From contig JAGCCQ010000049.1 in NCBI GenBank assembly GCA_017651565.1, positions 1-46,062 of the forward strand: DNA of 46,062 nucleotides. Reading direction: 5' to 3'. Source of the DNA: Bacilli bacterium (GTDB lineage Bacteria > Bacillota_I > Bacilli_A > RFN20 > CAG-826). Made by a program: the position numbers and the translations under genes. The notes beneath the pieces were generated by a model. That model did not search any database. It saw only the letters and a program-made list of their open reading frames with translations, and was not told the DNA's origin. This document shows positions 1-7,381 of this stretch, piece by piece (position 1 is the first letter of the stretch; the number at the start of each line of letters is the position of its first letter).

Positions 1-416
1 TCATATCTTTTTAAACTTTCAACAGGATCTTTTGAGCGGAATGAGCAACTAATAATTTCATCATTTTCATTCATGTAGAAATGCTGACCAAGAATTAAGT
101 AATCAGCAATTTTCTCATCTAATAGTTTCTTGTAATAAAGAACAAACTTATCAAAGTATTCACATTCAAAACCGCAATACATTGTTAATTTATCTTTATA
201 TTTCTCTCTTAAGGAATTAATAGAATCAACATAGTCTTCTAGTAATTCATAGTTTCCTCTGATACCTTTTTGAACAATGCCAGGAAGCATAACATGGTCA
301 GAGAATCCTAAAACTTTGTAGCCATCTTGAATAGCTCTCAAAACGTATTCTTCATCTTCACCTTTTGCATGGCCACATCTAGCAGTATGTGTGTGATAAT
401 TGTATTTGATAATCAT
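1..416 (-). CDS. PHP-domain phosphatase, histidinol-phosphatase-like (3' end outside window)
   Basis: The first 138 codons of a gene that runs off the left edge. The N-terminus has the metal-binding PHP motif HTHTARCGHA near residues 9-18, then FSDH near residue 39 and a GFECEYFD segment near residue 84, as in the HisK-type histidinol-phosphatases and related PHP phosphoesterases. The family hydrolyses phosphate esters with a multi-metal centre. The ATG at 414-416 overlaps the TGA stop of the upstream flavoprotein gene (ATGA), so the two are translationally coupled. No histidine biosynthesis gene is in view, so the substrate is unknown. The family call is firm; the specific activity is not. 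Confidence 0.8.
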   Translation of the reverse strand, partial: MIIKYNYHTHTARCGHAKGEDEEYVLRAIQDGYKVLGFSDHVMLPGIVQKGIRGNYELLEDYVDSINSLREKYKDKLTMYCGFECEYFDKFVLYYKKLLDEKIADYLILGQHFYMNENDEIISCSFRSKDPVESLKRY

Positions 417-1495
417 AAAGATTTAGCCACCTTTTCCGCACTAGCAAATGCCCACATTAAATTGTATCCACCACATTTAGCGTCAATATCTAAAACTTCT
501 CCAATGAAGAAGATACCTTTTTCCAATTTGCTTTCTAAATTAGAAGAAATATTTTTGATAGAAACTCCGCCAGAAGAAACCTGAGAATTATCAAAATTAT
601 AGAAAGATTTAAATGTAAATATAGCGTTATGAATATCAATATTGTTTTTAATTAAATATGAAGAAAGTTTTTCATTTAAATAAGAATTATATTCTTCTTT
701 TTTTATATTGTTTTCCACCTCTGGCACAAAATCCAATTTAATAGTTGTTGTATTTGCTTGTAGGTTAAGTTTGTTAATCATGAATGCAATATTAAAAATA
801 ACTATTCCACTGATTGCGTCACTTCTAAATTGAACTTCTCCATCTTCAGAATAAATTTCTTTTTTCTTATCTAATAATGTAGCCTTAGCTTTAACCCTAA
901 CGCCATCTAATTTGTTAACATTTTCTTTAACTTTAATTGGGCATAATGAAGGAGACAAAGTCTCAATATTGTATCCGTGCGTTTCTAATAATGAATAGAT
1001 ATTTCCATCTGTTCCAAGTTGAGGTGAGCTCTTTCCACCACAAGCAAAAATTAATGTATCGAATTTATATTTCTTTCCATTAACAGTTAGTTCTTTTTCC
1101 GATGAATAAGAATCAACTTTAGTATCTAATATAACTTCAATTCCGAGCTCATTTACTTTATTAATCATTTTTTCTGCAACAGTAGCAGCGCTTAATGAAT
1201 ATGGATAATATAAATTATCTAATTTTCTTGATTTTATACCGATTGAATCGAAATATTTTTCAATTTCAATGCAATTAAATTCTTTTAAAATAGGATATGC
1301 AAAATCATCATTATATGCACCATCTATTGGATTTGAATTAGCAAAATTGCATCTACCATTTCCTGTTGCATAAATCTTTTTAAGTAGTTTATTGTTTCGC
1401 TCAAAAATAACTACATCATAGTTCGGATGTAATTGTTTGATTCTAATAGCTGTGAATACACCGCTAGCGCCACCACCAATAATTCCAATTTTCAT
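413..1495 (-). CDS. HI0933/YhiN-family flavoprotein (NAD(P)/FAD-dependent oxidoreductase)
   Basis: A 360-residue protein. It starts with a dinucleotide-binding glycine motif (IGGGASG, residues 6-12), followed by the family-specific ATGNGRCNFAN segment (about 43-53) and FACGGKSSPQLG near 150. The C-terminus has the second FAD contact, GEVLDIDAKCGGYNLMWAFASA. This matches the HI0933-like family (TIGR00275), often labelled aminoacetone oxidase family; the physiological substrate is unresolved. Length is slightly below the usual 390-410. There is no Shine-Dalgarno site before the ATG. A -10-like TAATAA (minus strand) lies 6 nt upstream, so it may have its own leaderless transcript. It overlaps the downstream PHP gene by ATGA. 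Confidence 0.88.
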   Translation of the reverse strand: MKIGIIGGGASGVFTAIRIKQLHPNYDVVIFERNNKLLKKIYATGNGRCNFANSNPIDGAYNDDFAYPILKEFNCIEIEKYFDSIGIKSRKLDNLYYPYSLSAATVAEKMINKVNELGIEVILDTKVDSYSSEKELTVNGKKYKFDTLIFACGGKSSPQLGTDGNIYSLLETHGYNIETLSPSLCPIKVKENVNKLDGVRVKAKATLLDKKKEIYSEDGEVQFRSDAISGIVIFNIAFMINKLNLQANTTTIKLDFVPEVENNIKKEEYNSYLNEKLSSYLIKNNIDIHNAIFTFKSFYNFDNSQVSSGGVSIKNISSNLESKLEKGIFFIGEVLDIDAKCGGYNLMWAFASAEKVAKSL

Positions 1496-1524
1496 ACTTG
1501 ATTATTATTGCAACATAAAAACAA

Positions 1525-2136
1525 TCATTCAACACTTCTCTTCTTACCAATCAAATTGCGTAAGAAATAAATACCGATAGAAAGTAAAAAAGCAGCAAAT
1601 ATAAATATTAGTAATGCGGGTATAGGCGAACCATCAACTAATAGATGATAAAAATCTCTCCAATTGTTAAATCCAAGTATATTCACAAAATAAACAATTC
1701 CATAGGTCACAATTGGAACCATACCAACAAAGAAAAACTTAAATGAAAATTTAGGTCTATTCTCCAAAAATAAATAAGTTAATAAAGCAACTAAAGGATT
1801 TATGTGGTGGAAAAATAACATTCTAGTATTACTAAAATTAATTCCCTTCCAAATAGGATCTAGATAAATAATGACTGTTAAATATGTAATAAGGATTGTG
1901 ACTATCGAAGAATATTTTAAAATCGCAACAGCAATATTAATTGGAGGTTCTTTTTTAAATTTAATCATTATATTTAATGCGGTAGCTAAAGAAGTTATAG
2001 CTAAAAAGATATTGCTCAAGACTGTGTAAGTTTCAAATGATTTTGGCTTTCCAATCAAAATAATTGTCACATTTAAAAATATAAATAGATTAAGCACTAT
2101 AGCCGCTATATTCTTGATAATTGTTTTTTTATTCAT
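1525..2136 (-). CDS. Six-TM membrane protein, Pr6Pr / AIG1 (FAR-17a)-like
   Basis: A 203-residue protein with six hydrophobic segments separated by short loops. The TYTVLSN segment near the second helix and the FHHINP segment near the fourth match in position the Thr and His that are catalytic in the eukaryotic AIG1/ADTRP fatty-acid-ester hydrolases. Bacterial relatives are usually called Pr6Pr family membrane proteins. Function in bacteria is not established. A GGGGG ribosome site lies about 9 nt before the ATG. It is divergent from the formate channel gene and 29 bp upstream of the flavoprotein gene. The fold call rests on these two motifs and the topology only. Confidence 0.5.
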   Translation of the reverse strand: MNKKTIIKNIAAIVLNLFIFLNVTIILIGKPKSFETYTVLSNIFLAITSLATALNIMIKFKKEPPINIAVAILKYSSIVTILITYLTVIIYLDPIWKGINFSNTRMLFFHHINPLVALLTYLFLENRPKFSFKFFFVGMVPIVTYGIVYFVNILGFNNWRDFYHLLVDGSPIPALLIFIFAAFLLSIGIYFLRNLIGKKRSVE

Positions 2137-2177
2137 TGTTTCTATACCCCCAAATTTATATAGAAATTTTATAAAAA

Positions 2178-2207
2178 TTGTATTTTTTGCCTACTGGCTT
2201 TTATAAT
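2178..2207 (+). promoter_or_regulatory. Promoter of the formate/nitrite channel gene; predicts a leaderless mRNA
   Basis: TTGTAT at 2178-2183, an 18-nt spacer and a perfect TATAAT at 2202-2207. The ATG is at 2214, six nucleotides past the -10 box, where transcription would be expected to begin. No Shine-Dalgarno sequence is present. Confidence 0.6.
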
Positions 2208-2213
2208 AATAAC

Positions 2214-2888
2214 ATGCATAAAATCATTAAAACATTTTTATTAGGTGTCATGGCCGGAGCAGCTATCGCTTTAGGTGGACTTTTATTTACACTTGTTTCC
2301 AATATTGGATATAAAGTTATTGCAAGTTTTGCATTTTCTATTGGATTACTTTTAGTTTGCATGTTTGGATTCAATCTTTTCACTGGAAAAGTTGGATTCT
2401 TTATTGAAGCAGAGAATAAAAAAGAATATTCATTGAATCTTCTTATTATATATTTAGGCAACTTTGTTGGTGCTTTAGCAATTGGCTATTTATGTTTTGG
2501 ATTCTTCTCAAATAACTTAGCAATTCAGAGTACAATCACTACTATTTCTGATGCCAGAGAAATAACAGGTGATAACTGGTGGATCACTTTATTAGGCGCT
2601 ATAGGTTGTGGTATGTTAGTCTATACTGCTGTTTATGCGTTCAAAAAAGAATGGCCAATTGGAGTAAGAATTATTGTTTTAATGTTTGCAGTATTTGCAT
2701 TCGTTATCGCAGGATTCCAACACTGTATCGCAAATATGTTCTACATTTCATTTGCTAATGGTTGGAGCGGAATGAAATTGGTTAATATTCTTATAGTTAC
2801 TGTTGGTAATATTGCTGGTGCGATTCTTTTAGAATCTCTTACAGTTGCAGTCAAAAAATTATCTAACGCAGAAAAAGGTCTCGAGTAA
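2214..2888 (+). CDS. Formate/nitrite transporter family channel
   Basis: A 224-residue membrane protein of the FNT family, which are pentameric aquaporin-like channels for formate, nitrite, hydrosulfide or lactate. Visible signatures are AGAAIALGG in helix 1, the GFNLFTG segment of the broken helix 2 (usual form G-x-E/N-LFTG), and HCIANMFY in the later conserved region, with six TM segments overall. I start the gene at ATG 2214. An earlier in-frame TTG at 2178 sits inside the -35 box and has no ribosome site. The 3' end overlaps the convergent dehydrogenase gene by 26 bp. Formate is the likely substrate in a fermenting cell, but this is inference. Confidence 0.88.
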   Translation: MHKIIKTFLLGVMAGAAIALGGLLFTLVSNIGYKVIASFAFSIGLLLVCMFGFNLFTGKVGFFIEAENKKEYSLNLLIIYLGNFVGALAIGYLCFGFFSNNLAIQSTITTISDAREITGDNWWITLLGAIGCGMLVYTAVYAFKKEWPIGVRIIVLMFAVFAFVIAGFQHCIANMFYISFANGWSGMKLVNILIVTVGNIAGAILLESLTVAVKKLSNAEKGLE

Positions 2889-4155
2889 AGACTTTTTCTT
2901 TATATTTAGATATTCTTTCATCAATTCTATTAGCGATTATAAAATCGCTTTTTTTAATAAAAATATCAAATGATTCTTCGTTGCCATCTTCGAAGAAGAT
3001 AACATTATATCCTTTATTAAATAAGAGACCAGCTACATCCATAGATGCTGAGTTTTTATTCTTAACTTTGTAAAAACCAACAGTTGAATCTTTATTACAC
3101 TTCTTCATTATTTGTTTTGCAATAGTCTTTGTTCTACTAACATTCGACTCAACTATTGCATTAATTAATTTAGAATCCTTTAAAGATGAAGATAACTGCT
3201 TTGTATCTTTAGGGAAGCAGTGACCACCAAACCCAAAAGAAGGATTGTTATAAAAATCCCCTATTCTAGAATCTTGGCACATTCCTTTAATTATTTTCTC
3301 AGCATCAAGATTATTCTTAAGTGCAAAACTATCAATTTCATTCATATAAGCGATTCTCATCGCTAAAAAAGAATTGGAGAATAATTTAACCGCTTCAGCT
3401 TCTTCATAGCTCATAAAGGTCGTTTTTGAGGCATTATTAGTTATATTCTCAAACACTAATGCCATTCTTTTATTTTTTAAGTTAACTCTTTTTACTCCGA
3501 AAATTAATCTATCTGGATATTGGCTATCTTCAAAGCCATGATCTTCTCTTAAGAATTCAGGAGCAAATATTATTTCTAAATTAGCAAATTGTTTTGCCAT
3601 CTTCTTAGTAAAACCAATTGGAACTGTAGATTTAATAACAACTGTCGCATTTGGATTATTATTTGATATATAAGAAATGTATTCTTCGATTTTAGAAGTA
3701 TTAAATCTTTTTATTTTTTCTTCGTATTCAGTTGGTAAGCAAATAACAATTGAATCACAGTAATTTAAAGTTTTTAAATCAGAAGAGGCTTTAACTTTAA
3801 GAGTGTTAGAAGATAATTGATAACCATCAATAAGAGAGACGCCTCTATTTATGTTTTGTATTTTTTCTTCGTTTGAATCCAAGAAGAAAACTCTATTTCT
3901 TTCTGCTAAAAGAATTCCCAAAGGATAGCCAACATTACCAGCACCCACTACGCATATTGTTTCTTTCTTAATATTGCGTCTAACTGAGTTCTTTGGAAGT
4001 GCATCTATCTTAGCCTCAATAAGTTCATGCTTATATGAACGCTTATTTCCCTCAGTTAATTCAATTCTTTTATATGTTCTAAGTGGAATTCCTAGTAATG
4101 AAGCGACTTCATTTTGAGAATAACCCTTATTTTTCCTTTTTATTTTAATACTCAT
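2863..4155 (-). CDS. UDP-glucose/GDP-mannose dehydrogenase-like enzyme with N-terminal HTH domain
   Basis: A 430-residue protein. Residues 1-50 form an XRE-type helix-turn-helix (GYSQNEVASLLGIPLRTYKRIE). From about residue 65 it is a nucleotide-sugar dehydrogenase: NAD-binding GAGNVG (71-76), IKSTVPIGFT (174-183), FAPEFLRE (197-204, with the catalytic-region Glu), Lys257 in AEAVKLFSN, and the thiohemiacetal Cys313 in GFGGHCFPKDTKQL. The family oxidises UDP-glucose to UDP-glucuronate in two NAD-dependent steps. The active site looks intact; the C-terminal UDP-binding domain is short. ATG 4155 is chosen over an upstream TTG at 4182. There is no Shine-Dalgarno site, and a TATTAT box lies 6 nt before the ATG. 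No capsule or exopolysaccharide genes are adjacent. Confidence 0.88.
   Translation of the reverse strand: MSIKIKRKNKGYSQNEVASLLGIPLRTYKRIELTEGNKRSYKHELIEAKIDALPKNSVRRNIKKETICVVGAGNVGYPLGILLAERNRVFFLDSNEEKIQNINRGVSLIDGYQLSSNTLKVKASSDLKTLNYCDSIVICLPTEYEEKIKRFNTSKIEEYISYISNNNPNATVVIKSTVPIGFTKKMAKQFANLEIIFAPEFLREDHGFEDSQYPDRLIFGVKRVNLKNKRMALVFENITNNASKTTFMSYEEAEAVKLFSNSFLAMRIAYMNEIDSFALKNNLDAEKIIKGMCQDSRIGDFYNNPSFGFGGHCFPKDTKQLSSSLKDSKLINAIVESNVSRTKTIAKQIMKKCNKDSTVGFYKVKNKNSASMDVAGLLFNKGYNVIFFEDGNEESFDIFIKKSDFIIANRIDERISKYKEKVFTRDLFLR
2871..2898. terminator. Bidirectional terminator between convergent genes, inside both coding ends
   Basis: AAAAAGGTC at 2872-2880 pairs with GACTTTTT at 2890-2897 (one bulged G). 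T-runs follow on both strands. The hairpin holds the stop codon of the channel gene and the last codons of the dehydrogenase gene. Confidence 0.6.
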
Positions 4156-4186
4156 ACTAAAATAATAATGAATAATTAACAATTAT

Positions 4187-4214
4187 TAAATAAAAAAGTG
4201 TCATTTTGGCACTT
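4187..4214 (-). terminator. Rho-independent terminator downstream of the permease gene
   Basis: On the minus strand AAGTGCC (4214-4208) pairs with GACACTT (4202-4196) across a five-base loop, followed by a T-rich tail (4195-4187). It closes the permease transcript after about 190 nt of untranslated sequence. Confidence 0.65.
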
Positions 4215-4266
4215 ATGAGACTTTTTATTTTATTGATTATATTTTAAATTAGATTATCATTTAATC

Positions 4267-4401
4267 ACGGTTTGGATGTTAAGTTTATCAACGGTCCGCT
4301 CAGAGGCCTTTGTCCCAAAACCTATTCATCAGATAAATAAATCCAAATTCCATTAAATTCTAAATATTTATAGAATAGTCCGGACTTGGCATTCAAACCA
4401 T
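4267..4401 (+). ncRNA. Candidate structured RNA, rod-shaped, between dehydrogenase and permease genes
   Basis: No ORF. Four nested pairings: 4269-4278 with 4390-4399 (10 bp, one G-U), 4293-4298 with 4381-4386, 4322-4327 with 4373-4378 (CTATTC/GAATAG), and 4333-4339 with 4365-4371. On the plus strand a promoter, TTGATT (4233-4238), 16 nt, TATCAT (4255-4260), predicts a start near 4267, two bases before the closing stem. There is no clear terminator after 4399, so the 3' end is uncertain. The element could instead be the 3' untranslated region of the minus-strand permease mRNA. The rod with an asymmetric internal bubble recalls 6S RNA in outline, but I do not recognise a family. Confidence 0.4.
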
Positions 4402-4405
4402 TTAG

Positions 4406-5713
4406 TTAGATAAACAAAGGTAAAACTAATAGCGCTACTAATGCTGTTGGTAAACCTACCATAACACCATATTTAACAAAATTTCCAAACGTATACTTAA
4501 CTTTGTGTGATGAAAGAATTCCCATCCACATAATACCCGCAAGAGCTCCTAGTGGAGTTATAAATGCACCAAGATTACTACCAATAATAGATGCATAAAT
4601 TGGAAGTAATGTTAAATCACTGCCCATATTATTAATAATTCCCGAGAACAATACAGACATTGGAATATTATTTACTAAGTTACAAGTTAATAATGAAGAG
4701 AAGCCATAAACAAGATTCGAAGCATCATGACCAAAGAATGAACATAATGCTGCAGAAATACCATAGTAATTAAAACATAAAGAAATAGTAAACATTCCAA
4801 GTAAGAAAGGAATTAACTCATAAGGGAGTCTCTTAAAAGAATTTCCTAATTCATTTGGTCTTTCTTTCTTAATTGCAGAATAGAATAAACAAATTGAAAT
4901 TAATAAAATAAACGAACTTGCGGATACAATATACATTTCTAAGAAGTCGACATAACTAGAAACAACGAGTAAAACAGTACAAATTGCAAGAATAACTACG
5001 CCCACTATTGTTAGAGGTAAATTCTTCAATGTTACCTCTTCATCAGAATAATCAAACGGAGTTTTTAAACTCTTTCTAAAGACTAAAAATAAAATTAACA
5101 TTTCAACGATTCCACAACATATTGTTGGAATAGCCATGACTTTAAAATAATCAATGAAGTTTACCCCGAAATAAGAAGCTAGATAAATATTAGTCGGATT
5201 ACCAATAATAAACATCATGCTCCAAGTATTAGCGAGAATGAATTCGCTAACTAAGTACGGAATAGGATTACATTTTGTTCTCTTACAAAAGAAGATAATA
5301 AATGGAGTGAAAGTTAATATAACGATATCGTTAGAAGTAAACATTGTTAATATTGCAATCAAACCACATAAGGCAAAATAAACTTTTGTTTGAGATGATC
5401 TACTTTTTTGTACAACTTTATAAGCTAAAAAAGAAAACAATCCCATCTCATCTAGAAAAATTGAAATTCCTGTCATCGATAAGAAAAGGATGAGTATTTT
5501 AACTGGATTCATTCCACTATTCGAAAACAATCCATCAACAAATGTATCAAAAGGAATAAAGCCAAAAATAATAAAAATCAAACCTATTACAAGTGGGAAA
5601 GCCCAATAAAGTTTGATTTTCTTATCTTTAATAGTAATACCGAAATTGGTAATTGAACTTACAATAAGCCCTATCAATGCCACAATAGAAAGAACAATTA
5701 CTGCGATTTTCAT
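4406..5713 (-). CDS. ArsB / SLC13 (CitM)-type ion permease
   Basis: A 435-residue protein with about 11 TM segments in two similar halves. The first half has IGNPTNIYLASYFG; the second has TCNLVNNIPMSVLFSG and GSNLGAFITPLGALAGIMW. These are the paired substrate-site hairpins of the ArsB/NhaD/CitM (ion transporter) superfamily. The substrate could be arsenite, Na+/H+, or a carboxylate. There is no ArsR or arsenate reductase nearby, so an arsenic role is not supported by context. I start at ATG 5713; an earlier TTG at 5722 lies in the untranslated region. The leader is only about 5 nt and has no ribosome site. Structured non-coding stretches lie on both sides. Confidence 0.8.
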   Translation of the reverse strand: MKIAVIVLSIVALIGLIVSSITNFGITIKDKKIKLYWAFPLVIGLIFIIFGFIPFDTFVDGLFSNSGMNPVKILILFLSMTGISIFLDEMGLFSFLAYKVVQKSRSSQTKVYFALCGLIAILTMFTSNDIVILTFTPFIIFFCKRTKCNPIPYLVSEFILANTWSMMFIIGNPTNIYLASYFGVNFIDYFKVMAIPTICCGIVEMLILFLVFRKSLKTPFDYSDEEVTLKNLPLTIVGVVILAICTVLLVVSSYVDFLEMYIVSASSFILLISICLFYSAIKKERPNELGNSFKRLPYELIPFLLGMFTISLCFNYYGISAALCSFFGHDASNLVYGFSSLLTCNLVNNIPMSVLFSGIINNMGSDLTLLPIYASIIGSNLGAFITPLGALAGIMWMGILSSHKVKYTFGNFVKYGVMVGLPTALVALLVLPLFI

Positions 5714-5724
5714 AAACAGCAAAG

Positions 5725-5753
5725 ACTATATCACTTTAATTAAATATTGTTAA
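5725..5753 (-). promoter_or_regulatory. Promoter of the permease gene
   Basis: On the minus strand TTAACA (5753-5748), exactly 17 nt, then TATAGT (5730-5725). The ATG begins 11 nt past the -10 box, so the 5' leader is about 4-5 nt. Confidence 0.65.
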
Positions 5754-5819
5754 TATTTTTCGTTAAAAATAAATAAAAAATATTCCGGTAAATTTTCCTT
5801 GTCATCTATTTTCTATAAT

Positions 5820-5975
5820 CTTAGAACTAGCCTCGAAAAATAATAGGAGGTTCTTTCGAAAGAAATTTATAATTCTGAGTTTGTTATTGGAACGCTCTTT
5901 AGCTTCATTCAGTGATGGACTAGTGGCAAGAAGGAGTTGCGTGTACCGAAGATAAATATATTCTGGAATAAAGAT
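5820..5975 (+). ncRNA. Candidate structured RNA upstream of the lipoprotein gene
   Basis: This belongs to the 407-bp gene-free stretch 5714-6120. TATAAT at 5814-5819 predicts transcription from about 5826. Visible pairings are CCTC 5831-5834 with GAGG 5847-5850, a perfect palindrome TTCTTTCGAAAGAA, and a long imperfect hairpin in which ACGC and CTCTTT (from 5892) pair with AAGGAG and GCGT (5931-5942). No convincing ORF is present. The downstream lipoprotein gene has its own promoter at 6064-6092, so this looks like a separate RNA rather than a leader. The -35 box is poor and no clean terminator is visible. Confidence 0.33.
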
Positions 5976-6063
5976 GTTTTATCCAATCATTAAGAAAAAT
6001 CGAATATTCTTTAACTTAGAAAATACTTTTTATGTAAAACAATTAAGAAATAAATACATTTAT

Positions 6064-6092
6064 TTGACTAAAACTATATTTCACTCTAGAAT
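6064..6092 (+). promoter_or_regulatory. Promoter of the lipoprotein gene at 6121
   Basis: TTGACT (6064-6069), 17-nt spacer, TAGAAT (6087-6092). The predicted start near 6099 gives a 22-nt leader holding the GAGGG ribosome site. Confidence 0.65.
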
Positions 6093-6120
6093 CTTTTTTG
6101 GTTATAAGAGGGATATACTA

Positions 6121-6924
6121 ATGAAGAAAAGAATACTTATTCCATGCTTATTAATGGCTACATCGTTAACAGCATGTGACAGCGGACTAGTTACAAGAGG
6201 GGAAACTTATAAAGAAGGAGAGACCGCAAAAGTTCAAGATTCTCTGAAAAATAAAATAAGAGACAGTGTTAAAGCCGTAGAAATTTATTCTAAAACTGAA
6301 TTTGCCTTTAATACTCAAAGTGGAGATAAAAAAGAAAGCACAAAATCAAAAGCAAGTGTAGAAGCAAAAGTTAATTTAAAAGATAAAAGCATTGAGCTTT
6401 CTTGCAAAACTGATGCAAGACAAAATAAAAGCGTACGCTCTTTAAAGGCAAAAGCTAAAGCCAAAGAAGAAGATGGCTATATGAGAACTGTTTATACTGA
6501 CGGCGACTGGAGCAGCATTAAAAGCACTATCGATTTTAATACATTAATGACTAGCGCAAAAAATGATGTGTTCTCATGGAATTTCTCTTTGGATTATTCA
6601 GACCTCGACTCTGTGCTAAGTCAAATGGGAACAAGATCCACTTTTTTTGCATTCGATATTCAAAAGAATACTCTTATTAGTGGAAACTGTGCCAATGGAA
6701 CATTTAACGTTGGTTTATCTAAAGAAGTAACTGGAAAATTTGAAAAATCCGGATTAAGTTTTGATTTAACTATCACTAGGATGAAATATGTTTTCAAAGA
6801 TTGTTTGCTCAAATCTGCTATTGTTGAAGTTGAAGCTTACTATGAAGAGGAAGTTATGGGTGAAAAAGTAAAAATGAGTTACGAAATTTCAGCCGAAGAA
6901 AAATATTCATATACACTCAAATAA
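6121..6924 (+). CDS. Lipoprotein of unknown function
   Basis: A 267-residue protein with a lipoprotein signal peptide and lipobox SLTAC (Cys19). The mature part is rich in Lys, Ser and Glu, with long segments that look like the beta-strands of a LolA/LppX-like or YceI-like barrel. That resemblance is only in texture, and I cannot name a family. The start is ATG 6121, preceded by AAGAGGG. The same frame stays open upstream to 5974, but that stretch holds the promoter and reads as non-coding. It is monocistronic, ending at a strong terminator. Confidence 0.75.
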   Translation: MKKRILIPCLLMATSLTACDSGLVTRGETYKEGETAKVQDSLKNKIRDSVKAVEIYSKTEFAFNTQSGDKKESTKSKASVEAKVNLKDKSIELSCKTDARQNKSVRSLKAKAKAKEEDGYMRTVYTDGDWSSIKSTIDFNTLMTSAKNDVFSWNFSLDYSDLDSVLSQMGTRSTFFAFDIQKNTLISGNCANGTFNVGLSKEVTGKFEKSGLSFDLTITRMKYVFKDCLLKSAIVEVEAYYEEEVMGEKVKMSYEISAEEKYSYTLK

Positions 6925-6938
6925 TTTTCAAAAAATAA

Positions 6939-6974
6939 AACTCTTCATCAAATTATTAATGGTGAAGAGTTTTT
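6939..6974. terminator. Bidirectional terminator ending the lipoprotein gene and the starch operon
   Basis: AACTCTTCATCA (6939-6950) pairs with TGGTGAAGAGTT (6960-6971) in a 12-bp stem with one T-G wobble and a 9-base loop. T-runs follow on both strands. Confidence 0.85.
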
Positions 6975-6982
6975 TCTTTACC

Positions 6983-7381
6983 TTATTTTACTACTTCGTT
7001 ATCTTCTTTATCTTTTGCTTTTTCTTCAAATTTTAGAATTAAGCCAAACGCAACAAGCGTCATAGTAGAGAATAAATATGCAGGAATAGATGTTGCAAGA
7101 TATGCATTCTTATTTTCTTCATTCCACACATAAAAACGCTCGTAGATATCGTTATACCAAAGAGCTTTATCGTGTGCTCTTTCATCAGCGGTACTAGTTA
7201 AAGCATCTGGATTTGTTGAATATAATGCTTCTAATTTACTTTGCGCATCTTGCACTATTGCATTTGACGATTTATATTTAGCTTTAAAATATTGTGCAGC
7301 GTTAAAAAGTGATATGGCGCCAATCCCTAAAGCACCAAGGATAGATGCATAACAAATTAGTCTAATTGTGCCTTTTTTCAT
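6983..7381 (-). CDS. Small two-TM membrane protein, last gene of the starch operon
   Basis: A 132-residue protein with TM segments at about 8-30 and 97-118. They enclose a hydrophilic loop rich in Asp, Asn and Tyr (about 31-96), with a charged Lys/Glu tail. I recognise no family. The ATG overlaps the stop of the MalK-like gene (ATGA), so its translation is tied to that of the ATPase. This suggests a small accessory subunit of the sugar transporter, or a protein that must be made with it. Both N- and C-terminus are probably on the same side of the membrane. Confidence 0.7.
   Translation of the reverse strand: MKKGTIRLICYASILGALGIGAISLFNAAQYFKAKYKSSNAIVQDAQSKLEALYSTNPDALTSTADERAHDKALWYNDIYERFYVWNEENKNAYLATSIPAYLFSTMTLVAFGLILKFEEKAKDKEDNEVVK

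Noticed and set aside
4156..4182. TTG start at 4182 for the HTH-dehydrogenase
   Set aside because: It adds nine residues rich in Tyr and Ile, has no ribosome site and covers the -10 box. ATG 4155 starts cleanly before the HTH.
4269..4401. Structured region as RNase P RNA, tmRNA or SRP RNA
   Set aside because: It is too short for RNase P and tmRNA, and the conserved SRP GGAAGCAGC-type loop is absent.
4406..5713. Arsenic-resistance locus
   Set aside because: The permease fold fits ArsB but also many other ion and carboxylate carriers. No ArsR, ArsC or ArsA is nearby.
5974..6120. N-terminal 49 residues in frame ahead of the lipoprotein
   Set aside because: The stretch contains the TTGACT/TAGAAT promoter and ribosome site. 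The signal peptide begins at ATG 6121.
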